A stretch of DNA of 64,000 bases. Source: Manihot esculenta. Lineage: Eukaryota > Streptophyta > Magnoliopsida > Malpighiales > Euphorbiaceae. Positions 21,436 to 32,556 of the stretch are shown here, in pieces (the first letter of the stretch is position 1; each line of letters opens with the position of its first letter). The stretch covers positions 8,212,638-8,276,637 of the forward strand of contig NC_035161.2 in NCBI RefSeq assembly GCF_001659605.2, written 5' to 3'. The translations under genes and the position numbers were made by a program. The notes under the pieces were generated by a model. It did no database searches. It was given only the letters and a program-made list of their open reading frames with translations, and was not told the DNA's origin.

Positions 21436-22852
21436 TGATAGAGCCAAATTTAGACCATTCTATCATGTTGTTATTAATGTTAATTTACACTTTTTCTGCC
21501 TAATTCTGTGGTTTTGATCTTATTTTGCAAAAAATGGTGTATAGAGGCAATTTGGTGAAAATACCCTTAAAACTGCCTAAAAAGGGATAAAGGAGAACAA
21601 GTTGTTTGCTCAAGTCAAGTTGTAGCTGAAGTGAAGATAAATAAGGAAAGTGCTAAATAAGTAAAGTGACAAGTAAGGAAAGTACATTCAGCAGAGTAAT
21701 TTGAAATTCAAATTTCAAATCTTCAAGAAGTCTTTCCCTTATTGAGGAAGCCAAATCTCAAGAAGATACACATTTAAAATTCAAAATTCAGCTTGTTTAG
21801 GAAGCTAAATCTCAAGAAGACATACTTGCCTCCCAAGTAATCAAGATTCAAAATTCAAAATTCAAAATTCAAAAGAAGAGTCCACCACATCTAGGGCAAC
21901 ACTTCCACACTATAAAAGTATAAGGAGTGTCGCCCATCATCTCTTCCTCACTCTTCCATTCGGCGCACAAGGCTCTCTCCCTTGAAGACCATTCGGCCAC
22001 CTTTCTCCTTCATCCCTTTCTTTATTTTTGATTTTGTTTCAGCCATGAGTGGCTGAAACTCTTTTTTCTAGTTGAAGATTAGGTGAAACTTTAGTTGTTT
22101 TATGGATTGGGAGATCTGAACATACATTGTTTATCTTTTGTTTTTCAATATTTATGCAATTTCATACTTAATTCCATTGTTGCTTTGTGGTTTTGATCAA
22201 TAGGACCAATTGATTCTTGATTGCAAGATAATAATTTGTTAGTTTGGATAGTTTTAAGTCCGTAATTGCTTGGATTATTCAAACATAAGTAACTCTTGGT
22301 GTAAAAACTAAGGAAATTGCATGATCTAGCATATTACCATCCGTTTGGGTAGCTATAATTAGGTCTCTCCATTTCTTAATATAATTGACAATTGTTAGAT
22401 GCCAAAGGTCCAAGGACGTTCCTTGGCAACTTGTTGATTAGTAATTAATTAGAAGACGTTCCCTAATTGATTTATGTTTAATGAGAGATATGATGGTGAG
22501 AAGCGTTTTCCATCTCCATAACTAATTTATTGAATCAAACAAAGGAACCTAAGAATCAATGATCAATCCCAACAACTAAAGTGGATCCAATTCTTCAACT
22601 AGAGCTTTTCTCATATTTGAATCCTTTTTATTTTATTATTCGCTTTACTTTATTACTTTCAGTAGTAGTTTAATTCATCAATCTCAAAACTCCAATTTTA
22701 TTTTACTTTCAGTTTATTTACTTGGTCTTGATAAGGAAAATAGGTAAGTATCAATTCCATGTGAATTCGATCCTTTTACCACCATTTACAGTTATAAAAT
22801 TATTGATAACAAAAAAAGTTATTTTTGATTGATTTCGACAACCACACGGTCA
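21436..22852 (+). mobile_element. Solo LTR with 5-bp target duplication
   Basis: It starts TGATAGAGCC and ends CACACGGTCA, and is flanked by ATGCC on both sides (21431-21435 and 22853-22857). The homologous places in the other two flank copies read uninterrupted ATTCATGCCTTTGGTAC (17291 onward and about 31379 onward), so both are empty sites. It has a TATA box near 21911 (TATAAAAG) and is related to the LTR at 19576. The 1417-base length fits a gypsy/Athila LTR left by LTR-LTR recombination. Confidence 0.88.
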
Positions 22853-23935
22853 ATGCCTTAGGTACAAAATTTCCAATTAAAACATTAATCAGTTCAACTT
22901 TCACTATTTCCAATTAAAACATTAATTAGTTCAACTTTCACTGGAATGGGATGGGTGTCGGGATTTAAACCTCTAATATCTTATCCTATGACATTGACTC
23001 TACCAAACAAGGACAAATAAATATCTCTACAAATGGCAGAATTAATAATATTTTAAAATAAAATAAATAAATAAATAAACTCCCTTCTTTAATTACATAT
23101 GGGGAACCTTCAATAATTTTTTTGAGGTTGGATTTGATTTCTAATAGTTTTATTTAAAACTGTTTAATTAGAGTTAATGTTTATACCAAAAAAATAATCT
23201 TCAAATAAAATTTGAAGTTATATGAATTGTCTTAATTTTTTTTATATAAATTTATATACTCAATCTTTCAATTTTATATTAATTATAGTAATATGCTATC
23301 AAATCAAATTGTCACCATGGCCGTAAACTTTCCTAGCAATTTCTGTACTGTGAATGTCCATAGAAAAAAATTCACTTGAATTGCTTTGTTGGAAAATATA
23401 TTTATTCTTTGAGAGTAGGTTGGGCCTTGGTGTGAGTTTTTTGGCTTAAAAGTAAAAATAAGACTTTGAAAGACTCATCTCTTTAGACTTGGAATTTTGA
23501 GTCATCCAGTGCCTTACTGCCTTTAGTACCAAATTTCCAATTGAAGCATAGATTATTAATTCAATTGCTGTATTTTGTTGAAACGATATTGTCAGAATTT
23601 AACTTTTTTTTTTCTTTCATTTGAGATTTTTTTAATTTTTAATTAATTTATAAATTTTTTAAATTCAAAAAATCAAATAAAATAATAACTGAAAACATTA
23701 CTTTCAACGAATAAAGAACGTATAAGTACGCTCAGAAATTAAAACAGATAAAATATCAGTAGAAAAAATAAAACACTTGATATAACTAACATAATATATA
23801 ATTATTCCAGATAACATATGCCTAACCACGTTAATTTGTTATTGAATTATCTTGATAAAAAAAAAAGTTTTATTTCAAAATCAACTTTTTACGTATTAAG
23901 TTGTTTAATTCAACGAATGCCTTTGGTTGCAAAAT
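22853..23935. repeat. RLP flank third copy, continued; no gene
   Basis: This continues the flank homology (compare 31380-31800: CTACCAAACAAGGAC, ATATGGGGAACCTTCAATA). It contains a local duplication of a 40-odd-base unit with ATTAGTTCAACTTTCACT at 22865-22940. From about 23290 the match to the RLP2 flank fades. The remainder is AT-rich and I see no gene. Confidence 0.55.
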
Positions 23936-24045
23936 CCCAATTAAAGCATAATTCAATTTCTGTCTAATTTCCTGAAATAGTAAAAGCCTATTCTATAGTA
24001 AATTTGAAGGTAATATGCTATCATGCTTAAATTGCAGATATAATA

Positions 24046-25098
24046 GGGAAATTATTTTTTAGTCCTTGAGATATAACATAATTAACATATTCGTCCCTCT
24101 ATTTTTAAAACCCAACGCGAAGTTTAATTCCGTCAAAATTAGAGGTCCCTCCGTCAAAAATACCGTTAGTGATAGAAAAAATGACCGAATTACCCTTTCT
24201 AGAACCCAATACTTTAGTTCCTGAAATTTAATTCCTACAAATTTATAGGTCCCTCTCTCAAAAAATTGAAGGAAAAAATACATTTTTGTCCCTAAGATAT
24301 TACATAATTAACATATTTGTCCTTCTATTTTTTTAAATTCAACATTTTAGTCCCTAAAGTTTAATTTCGTCAAAATTCAAGAAAGAAAATCTCAAACTCA
24401 ATCTCCATAAACAAATAAAAATTTTAATAAATTTAAGATTCAAATTCAGCAAAAATAATAAAAATCAAAATATATAAAATTTAAATTATTAAAAATAAAA
24501 AGTTAAAACTCAATATAAATATTTTTTGTGATGTTGTTCGTCGTCGATCATTGGTCGCCATTTTAAAAATTTATTAAAATGTCTCTGATATTTTAAAAAA
24601 TTTACTAGTTAGTCTTTTCGTTAATTTTAATCGTTAAGTATTACAAAAAAAATCTAAAATTTCCATGATATGGAGTGACTAATTAGTAAATTTTTTAATA
24701 ATTTGAGGGACTAATTAATTTTTTTCTAAACTATAGGGACTAAATAATAAAATATTTAATAATAAAATTAATAGAGAAACTAACTAGTAGACTTTTTAAA
24801 ATGTTAGGGACATTTTAATATATTTTTCAAAATTGAGGGACTAAGTAGCGAGTTTTTCCATACTAGAGGGACTAAATAGTATTTTTTTCATTTTATTATT
24901 GATAAGGGTATTTTTGGGATTATATTTATTCTCTTTCCTTTGACCAGGTGAAAATCATTGGCTTAACAGAAATTTTTGACGGAGTGACCTTGAATTTTGA
25001 CGGAATTAAACCTCAGACACGAAAGTGTTGGATTCTAAAAATAGAGGGACGAATCTGTTAATTACGCTATACCTCAGGGACTAAAATGTAATTTTCCC
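24046..25098 (+). mobile_element. Mutator-like TIR element (non-autonomous), copy 2
   Basis: Starts GGGAAATTATTTTTTAGTCC and ends with the near inverse ATGTAATTTTCCC; inverted similarity extends about 70 bases. Arm A has an uninterrupted GCAGATATATCACAAGC at about 7818, so this copy inserted after the duplication, or was lost from arm A. The flanks here read GATATAATA and ATATCACAA, so no clean 9-bp target duplication is visible. An internal stretch near 24277-24350 repeats the terminal sequence, suggesting a nested or rearranged structure. No transposase ORF. Confidence 0.65.
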
Positions 25099-25474
25099 AT
25101 ATCACAAACTTTAATTATTAAAAAATTCTTTAAATTCAATTCATTTTATTCAAATTGCAAAATGTATAATTTTTTTTATAAAAAAATACAATTTGAAAAA
25201 AAAAATAGAGATTCTATAAACATTTTGATAAGCTTGAACTAAATTATTTAATCTCATATTTTAAAATTGTTTCAATATTTATTAAAATGTCAAAATTTAG
25301 AAATAATTATGATTTTTCTAAAATAATTAATATTAAGTAAATGTATTTGATAAATATATATGTTTTCACTTTCTATAAAAATAATTTATTAGGCAATTTT
25401 CAACGCTGCGCCAAATTCTATTTTAGCGTTGGAGATGTCCCTCCAATGCAACGCCAAAAAGTCCACAAGATTTT

Positions 25475-25514
25475 GGCGCTGCGCTACAGTATGGCGTGAT
25501 ACTGTAGCAGCGCC
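25475..25514. repeat. GC-rich hairpin in AT-rich spacer
   Basis: The arms GGCGCTGCGCTACAGTAT (25475-25492) and ATACTGTAGCAGCGCC (25499-25514) pair apart from a 2-base bulge, around a 6-base loop (GGCGTG). The words AACGCTGCGCC and AACGCCAAA nearby belong to the same GC-rich island (25391-25530), which arm A lacks. It is likely the remains of a foldback-type element. Confidence 0.6.
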
Positions 25515-28364
25515 ATTTTCGCTTTTTTGTTTTTTAATTTATAATATAATTTAAAATTTATATTTTTTTCTATTTTTTTTAATTTATAACATAATTCAAA
25601 ACTTATATATATTTTTAATTAAGTTTTTTTTTTCACTCTCATAATTTATTATATTTTTAATTTATTTTATATTTTTATAATTATTAAAATTTAATTTAAA
25701 TTGATGAATAAGGATATATATTATATAATATATTTATAATTAAAATATGTATAAAAATTAAATTTAATTTAATTAATATAAATTAAATTAAATAAACATT
25801 TTGCTAAAATATCATTACTGAAATGATAAATATAAAATTATAAATGTGATAAATAAAATTTACATAAACTCATAACATACAGATAATATTGATATTTTCA
25901 AATATATTAAAATAAAATAATAATAGTATAAGAGTAATGTTGATATTTTAGGTTTTATAATGAAAATATTGATTCAAAAGCAAATAAAATATTTATCGGA
26001 ACAATTTCAAAGGATAATCACTTGGCATACACATGTGTATATCAAGTGTTTTAAAAATAGTATAAATATATGTTAAACTGATAATCGACTATTTATTCAG
26101 CCATATTTTAAATTTTACTTTTATTAATTTAAAAAATATGAATTTATTTATATATATATATATTTATCTGCCTACTTGTATCGAGGATAAAATAAATTTA
26201 GAACGCATATCTTATTATTTATACCGAAAATTAAATTCTCTTCTAGAATTAAAAAAAAATTAAATGATAAATAAATATTTTAAGATAAAAATATAAAATA
26301 TAAAATTTAAATTTTAAATATTAAAGAAATATATTTTTTAAAAAAAATTTGACAATATTTTGATAGAGTTAGAACTCTCAAAATTACACAGAATAAATTA
26401 CTATGAATATTATTTAAATTAATTTAAGAAAATTATTAATTTTAAAAATAAAATTTCACTAATTAATTTAATTATTTTTTTTAATTTTTAAATTACAAAA
26501 ATTATTATTTAATAATAAAAAAATAAATTAAATTGCAATAATACGGATAAATGAAATAAAATTTATTTATTCAAATATTAGAATTTCTTTTTTATTAGAA
26601 TATTAATTTAAATAAAAATTTAACTGAAATTTTTAAAAGTTTATGAATTTGATTGAGTTGAAAAAAAAAGGTTTGAGTTGAAAAAGATATATATATATAT
26701 ATATATTGTATAAATAGCATAACAAAACTCTATTTTTTTCGGGAGGAAGAAGGAAGGGGTTCTGATGAATTTTTATTTATTATATTTTTTTCCAAAATCA
26801 GAATTTTTATTTATTATATTTTTTTATTTTTTTAAATTTATGAATTTTTTTTCTTCTAATGAAGCGAGTATAATAATTTAGATAAAAGGAAAGTGCAATT
26901 ACAGATAAAGAAAACTAAGGCTAAAATTAGAGTATTATAAATTTAATAATTAGATTAATAAGATTTTATGTTGTATTTTTTTACACTTTTATCTTAGTTG
27001 AATCGTTTGATATGGTTAATGGTTGATTGTTGATAATTAGTAGCGGATGTTATAGCGAATGATTGATAGTTTATTAATTACAATTAAAATATTTAAAATA
27101 TTTGATAAAAATATGTCTAATTTTTATTATTTAAATGTAAATTGATGAATAAGGATATATATTATATAAATTATTTATAATTAAAATTATATAAAATTAA
27201 TAATTTATTATATAATATATATATAATTTTAAAATATGATTATCAATAAAATAAATTTTATTTTTTATGCATATATAAGTTATTTTTATAATATTTATAA
27301 AATTTTAAAAGCTGATTAACTATCAGTGGAAAGTTATCAGTAGGATGAAAAGAGTAAATCAAATACTCTTTTAATTAATTTCTAACCTGTAAAAGAAAAT
27401 AAAGAGGAAATAAATACCACACTTCTCTTTTTGTTTTTTTTTTTTTAAAAAGAAAAATTACTAAATAAAATAGTCCCCTCCCTCCATTGGGCAGTCTTTC
27501 TCCAAATTAATAAGACAGATTATTATTATGAATTTGTTATATTTTTTTAATTATTTTTAAAATTAATAAAAATATATAATTTATTGAAGAAATTTAAAAT
27601 GTTTTATTATTGCATTCAAATATGAAAGTCTCCTCCTCCATCACAAGACTTGGGAGTGTAGCATGGGTTAAATTACTTTCTTGCCCACCACAGATTAGTG
27701 ACTTTGAAATATTTATGTAATCCCTTTGGAATCCAATTTCCAATGAAGTCATAAGTTTTTATTTTAAAGGTATTTATAATATAGTATTTAAGATTTAATA
27801 AAATTTAAACATTAATTTAGTTAATTCATGAGATTTTACTTTATTATTTAAATAATCATTATATTAAAATTTACTGGTATATCATTTCTATAAAATAAAT
27901 TTAAAATTTTTCAGCGTTCGCACTCAAAAATTTAGTTAAAAAAAAAAAAAAATTCTTGATGAAATGAGAAGTTATGTAATTTTAAGGGTTTTTTCTCTTC
28001 TATATTTTGAAAATGGTATTAATAATTTATATATAAATTTATTAATATATTTTATTTTTTAAAATTAATATTAAATAATAAAAAATAAGATTTTTGTTAG
28101 AACATATTTTGTATGAAAAATAAGCCTAAATTTAAAAATTTATTCTCCAAATAATCAATATCATATATATAGCACATTAGTAGATATTGTTGTCGGCAAC
28201 TGGTAGTCAAATTCAAGCATTTTCTGTCATTAAACACTATCATCAACAATTAACATAGAAAACATTATGATCATGTAATTGAAATTTCTGTCAATTTGCA
28301 TCTCTAACAACAGTCATAACGCATCCATGAATTATGAGTGATTAAATAGAAAGAATTAACCTTC

Positions 28365-31142
28365 TCATGCATTTCCTTCTAATTTGTTTCTGAGAAACTT
28401 TCTCTTCACTTGATTTGCCTTAATTGCAATTGTTACCCAAAGTTTGTTGCAAACTCTGTCAACTAACCCAAACCAAGCACATCTCCATGAGTCGTTGAAG
28501 TACAAGATGCTACAAACTCCAACAAATCCAGCCGCAAATCCCATTCCCATACCACCGTAGAACCAAACCATTTCAGAGTCATCTTTCCTCGTAGTGCCAC
28601 CTTTTTCATGACCTTTAGGCAGTTCATCTGCATCATCTGAACAGTTATTCAATGGAGGTCCACAAAGTCCATCGTTGCCGATGTAGATGGATTTGTCATC
28701 CAAAGTCTGAAGTTGGTTTCCCTTTGGAATTCTTCCAGATAAGTGATTGAATGACAAATTCAAGTGACTTAAAAAGTTCAAATCAGAAATACTGGATGGA
28801 ATAGAGCCAGAAAGTTCATTTTCAGACAAGTCAAGTGATTCTAGTGAGCTTAACTTGCCAATGTTCCAAGGGATATGTCCATCCAATTTGTTTGTAGATA
28901 GATTCAGGTTCTGTAGACCTGAAAGATTCATTAACTCCTGGGGAATTTCTCCAACAAAGTTATTTCCTGAAAGGTCAATGGAATAGAGAAATCGAAGTGT
29001 TCTACTATATTCAAGCTCCATTCCTTTGACATAAACCTGCACATTCTCACCATAGCTAGCTCTTACAAAGCCCACATAGGGTAGAGCATTAGTGTAATAG
29101 TCCCAATGCCCTTTCTGCTCGTGCATAGCAATTGCAGTAAAATTGCCAAAACAATTAGGTATGGTTCCAGTCATCACGTTATTTGCCAAGTTCAATATGC
29201 GAAGAGAAGCAAGGTAGCAAAGCTGCAGAGGAATCTCACCTTCAAATTTATTAGAGTGAATACTCAGTACTTTCAGAGAAGATAGGCTCTCACCTATCCA
29301 TGAAGGAATAAAACCATCAAAAGAATTCATGCTAAGATCAAGAGTCTCCAAGGATTCTAGATTCCTTAATGACATTGGGATCTTTCCTTGCAGAGTATTG
29401 TTTTGCAAATGCAGGGAAACAAGCGACTCCTGAGAACCCAAGGACATTGGAACATCACCACTCAACATATTACTTGAAAAATCAATCACAGTTAAACTTG
29501 GCAAATTTCCCCAACATGAAGGTATTCTTCCTGATAGATGATTATTCGAAAGATCAAGAATTTGTAAAGATTCAATCCTGCATAAAGTAGCTGGAACGGT
29601 ACCATTCAAGTAGTTGTTGGAGAGGGATACGAGGCGCAGACTTGGCATCATATCACTGATATTCTGGGGAATCTGGCCGTGGAGCAAGTTGTTGGAGATA
29701 TCCAATATGGTTGCATCAAACTGAGAACAGGTTGAAAAACCATCAAACTGGTTAGATTTCAACAATATGATCCTATATTCGTTAGCATAAGTTGTGTTCA
29801 GTTTTCTGAAAGTTGGCAAGGTCCCAAACAACTGATTATAAGATAAATCCAATCCTACAATATTGGAAGAAATATTTTCAAACCAGTCAGGGATGTTATC
29901 TGAGATGCTTGCATTAGACATTTCTAAAAATCTAATGCTCTTTTGTGTTTTGAGCCACTGTGGAAACGAAGGCCCTACATCACAAGATGATAAACCAATC
30001 CAGTAAAGTTGAAAAGGAGGTATCCATTCGGGATCTATATCAAAAACTAAAGAATTCCCATCCATACTCAACTCAATCAAGCTTCTGAGGTTTAACAAGT
30101 GAAGTTCAGAAACTTTTCCATGCAATGAATTCTTACTCAAACCTAGTCTTTCAAGGTTGTAAAGCTGTCCAATGGATACAGGAATTGAACCCCAGAAAGA
30201 GTTTTTAGAAAGAGAAAGATCTTTCAGGCGTTTAAATTGTCCCAAATTATCTGGAATACTACCAGAAAAGGAATTGTTTAAAAGATACAGATTCTCTAAA
30301 CTGTTCTTGATGCAACCGGATGAGTTGCCAAAAGTTCCGGAAATCTCACCGCTGAACTTGTTGTAACCCAAGTATAGCTCAATCAAATTGCAAAGCCTGT
30401 TCAACGTGTTGGGTATGTTGCCTTCCAAAGAATTAAAACCCGCATTAAGGGAAGCAAGAGAATTAAGATTACTGATATCAGTTGAAAGAGACCCTCGGAA
30501 AGCACTAGAATACAGATCAAGATTTTGAAGTTTGGTAATATTATATAACCAGCTAGGGATTGTGGAATGGAAGTTGTTCAATCCAAGGTCGAGAACCTCA
30601 AGAGATGTAAAATTGACATGTGAAACATCACCAATGATGGAAAGCTCACAATTTCTCAATTCTAATTCTAGTAAAGAAGGAAGCATGTTTATTGACTGCA
30701 ACCAATTGTCACACTTGTCAAGGAGCACATACGACAAGTTCAAGTATTTCAAAGAAGATGGAAAATGGAGGCTGTGGATTGCCAATGAACGATTCAAACT
30801 AAGATCTTGATTCCAACTGAGATCAAGATACTGCAAGTTTGAAAGATTTCCAAGATGAAGGGAAATGTTTCCCATGATGGACGCCCGAGAAAGAACGAGC
30901 TTAACTACATGACCGGTTATGTCATCGCAAGTGACTCCGTGCCATCTGCAGCAATCATCCCCCACCCATGAAGGCAACGAGTTTGAATTGTTGTGGAGGC
31001 TTGACTTGAACTTCACAAGAGCTTCTCTTTCAGTCTTGATACAGCTTCCATTGAAATTATCTCCATTGCAGAAGGAGGAAACGCTTTGAAGTAGAATGAG
31101 CAAGGCAAGAATCTCAACAACATTGGCAGTTGATGTTCCCAT
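28365..31142 (-). CDS. RLP2: EIX-type leucine-rich repeat receptor-like protein
   Basis: A single 925-codon exon, nearly identical to RLP1 along its whole length. It has a signal peptide (1-24), LRRNT with CCRWHGVTC, an LRR array, an island segment containing YVKGMELEY, a membrane helix (about 858-882, GGMGMGFAAGFVG) and a 43-residue basic tail. By eye it differs from RLP1 at a few dozen residues, and it carries a six-residue insertion in the LRR near residue 105. That insertion arises from an 18-bp tandem duplication around 30800-30835. There is no kinase domain; the expected role is apoplastic elicitor perception with adaptor kinases. It faces RLP3 head to head across 1.4 kb. The ORF is intact, so it is probably functional. 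A conserved GTTAGT follows the stop, as in its paralogues. Confidence 0.92.
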   Translation of the reverse strand: MGTSTANVVEILALLILLQSVSSFCNGDNFNGSCIKTEREALVKFKSSLHNNSNSLPSWVGDDCCRWHGVTCDDITGHVVKLVLSRASIMGNISLHLGNLSNLQYLDLSWNQDLSLNRSLAIHSLHFPSSLKYLNLSYVLLDKCDNWLQSINMLPSLLELELRNCELSIIGDVSHVNFTSLEVLDLGLNNFHSTIPSWLYNITKLQNLDLYSSAFRGSLSTDISNLNSLASLNAGFNSLEGNIPNTLNRLCNLIELYLGYNKFSGEISGTFGNSSGCIKNSLENLYLLNNSFSGSIPDNLGQFKRLKDLSLSKNSFWGSIPVSIGQLYNLERLGLSKNSLHGKVSELHLLNLRSLIELSMDGNSLVFDIDPEWIPPFQLYWIGLSSCDVGPSFPQWLKTQKSIRFLEMSNASISDNIPDWFENISSNIVGLDLSYNQLFGTLPTFRKLNTTYANEYRIILLKSNQFDGFSTCSQFDATILDISNNLLHGQIPQNISDMMPSLRLVSLSNNYLNGTVPATLCRIESLQILDLSNNHLSGRIPSCWGNLPSLTVIDFSSNMLSGDVPMSLGSQESLVSLHLQNNTLQGKIPMSLRNLESLETLDLSMNSFDGFIPSWIGESLSSLKVLSIHSNKFEGEIPLQLCYLASLRILNLANNVMTGTIPNCFGNFTAIAMHEQKGHWDYYTNALPYVGFVRASYGENVQVYVKGMELEYSRTLRFLYSIDLSGNNFVGEIPQELMNLSGLQNLNLSTNKLDGHIPWNIGKLSSLESLDLSENELSGSIPSSISDLNFLSHLNLSFNHLSGRIPKGNQLQTLDDKSIYIGNDGLCGPPLNNCSDDADELPKGHEKGGTTRKDDSEMVWFYGGMGMGFAAGFVGVCSILYFNDSWRCAWFGLVDRVCNKLWVTIAIKANQVKRKFLRNKLEGNA

Positions 31143-32556
31143 AACTTCTCAATTCAAAAACAAACACTCTAGTTTTCAATAATGATATTATTAATTAATG
31201 TTCAATATAGTTTTTATTACATCAATTTATAAAAAATATATTCATATATTTAGAAATTAGTTTTCATTAATTTAATATTAATTTTTTTTATAAAATGATC
31301 TTTTTATAAGGGTAATTACCATTTTTTATAATATAAAATATATAATTTTCATCTTATAGATCTCTGTAGACTTAGAAATTCATGCCTTTGGTACAAAAAT
31401 TCCAATTAAAGCATTAATTAGTTCAACTTCCACTGGAATGGGATGGCTGCCAGGATTTCAACCTCATGACATTGACTCTACCAAACAAGGACGAATAAAC
31501 ATCTCTAGAAATGGCAGAATTAATAATATTTTAAAATAAAATAAATAAACTCCCTTCTTTAATTACATATGGGGAACCTTCAATAATTTTTTTGAGGTTG
31601 GATTTGATTTCTAATAGTTTTATTTAAAACTGTTTAATTAGAATTAATGTTTAAACCAAAAAAATAATCTTCAAATAAAATTTAAAGTTATATGAATTGT
31701 CTTAATTTTTGTATAAATTTATATACTCAATCTTTCAATTTTATATTAATCATAGTAATAACCTATCAAATCAAATTGTCATAGTAATAACCTATCAAAT
31801 CTTTCTAATTTTATATTAATTAGAATTAATGTTTCTTTACACTTTTATTTTAGTTTAACTTGATGATTGATAACTAATGCTAATAGCGAATGATTAATAA
31901 TTGATTATTAATTACAGTTAAAATATTTAAAGTATTTGATAAAGAAGGTCTAATATTATTATTTAAATGTAAATTGACGAACAAAGTATATATTATATAA
32001 TTTATTTATAATTAAAATATATATAAAAATTAATAATTTACCATATAATATATATAAAATTTTAAAATATGATTATCAATAATAAGTTTAATTATTAATT
32101 ATATATTTTCACGTCTCATAAATGTAAAGGCTCTTTAAAATATTTATCTTGTGTAGACTTGGAAATTTCAAGTCATCCAATACATTTATTGGTGGATGGT
32201 TGTTAGGTTTTGAATTTTGAACATTTTAAATTATGAAATAAAATGCTGTTGACTAAGTGACATCTAACTAAAAAGCTTCAAACTATCATATGATTTAGAT
32301 TTTTTTAAAAAGAATGTTTGATTAATTTTTTTTCTTATTATTAATTTGAATTTAGCTGTCAAGAACGTAAACGAAAAATAAGATGGAATAAAATTTTCAA
32401 CACTTCCAAGCTCCAAGTAGAGGAGTTGCCAGGAAAGTAAGGAGTGGATTAAATTTTCAACACAAAGCTCTAATGAGAATTACGAAAGATAACCATGAAA
32501 TAATTAAGAAAAAATAATCTAATTAACAGAAAAAGTTTCTTTTGAATTGAGAATTT
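31143..32556. promoter_or_regulatory. Divergent intergenic region between RLP2 and RLP3
   Basis: The left half (31143-31800) is the duplicated RLP flank, with a deletion of about 115 bases relative to RLP1 just upstream of the RLP2 start (after CACTCTAG). Around 31765-31805 the word CATAGTAATAACCTATCAAAT is duplicated. From about 31830 to 32090 a piece of the dispersed AT-rich repeat recurs (TTGATGATTGATAACTAATG and following). The last 450 bases upstream of RLP3 appear unique. No gene is seen; promoters for both genes must lie here, but I see no decisive element. Confidence 0.5.

Larger units (their letters stand above)
23936..28364. repeat. Segmental duplication arm B, spacer 3' of RLP2
   Basis: Matches arm A (7715-10925), including dispersed-repeat copy III (about 25760-27720). 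The differences are a TIR element insertion (24046-25098), a block with a GC-rich hairpin near 25391-25530, and an insertion of about 170 bases near 27720-27905. A deletion or non-insertion also joins CAAATTCAAG near 28220 directly to the DNA 3' of RLP2. No gene is seen. Confidence 0.65.
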
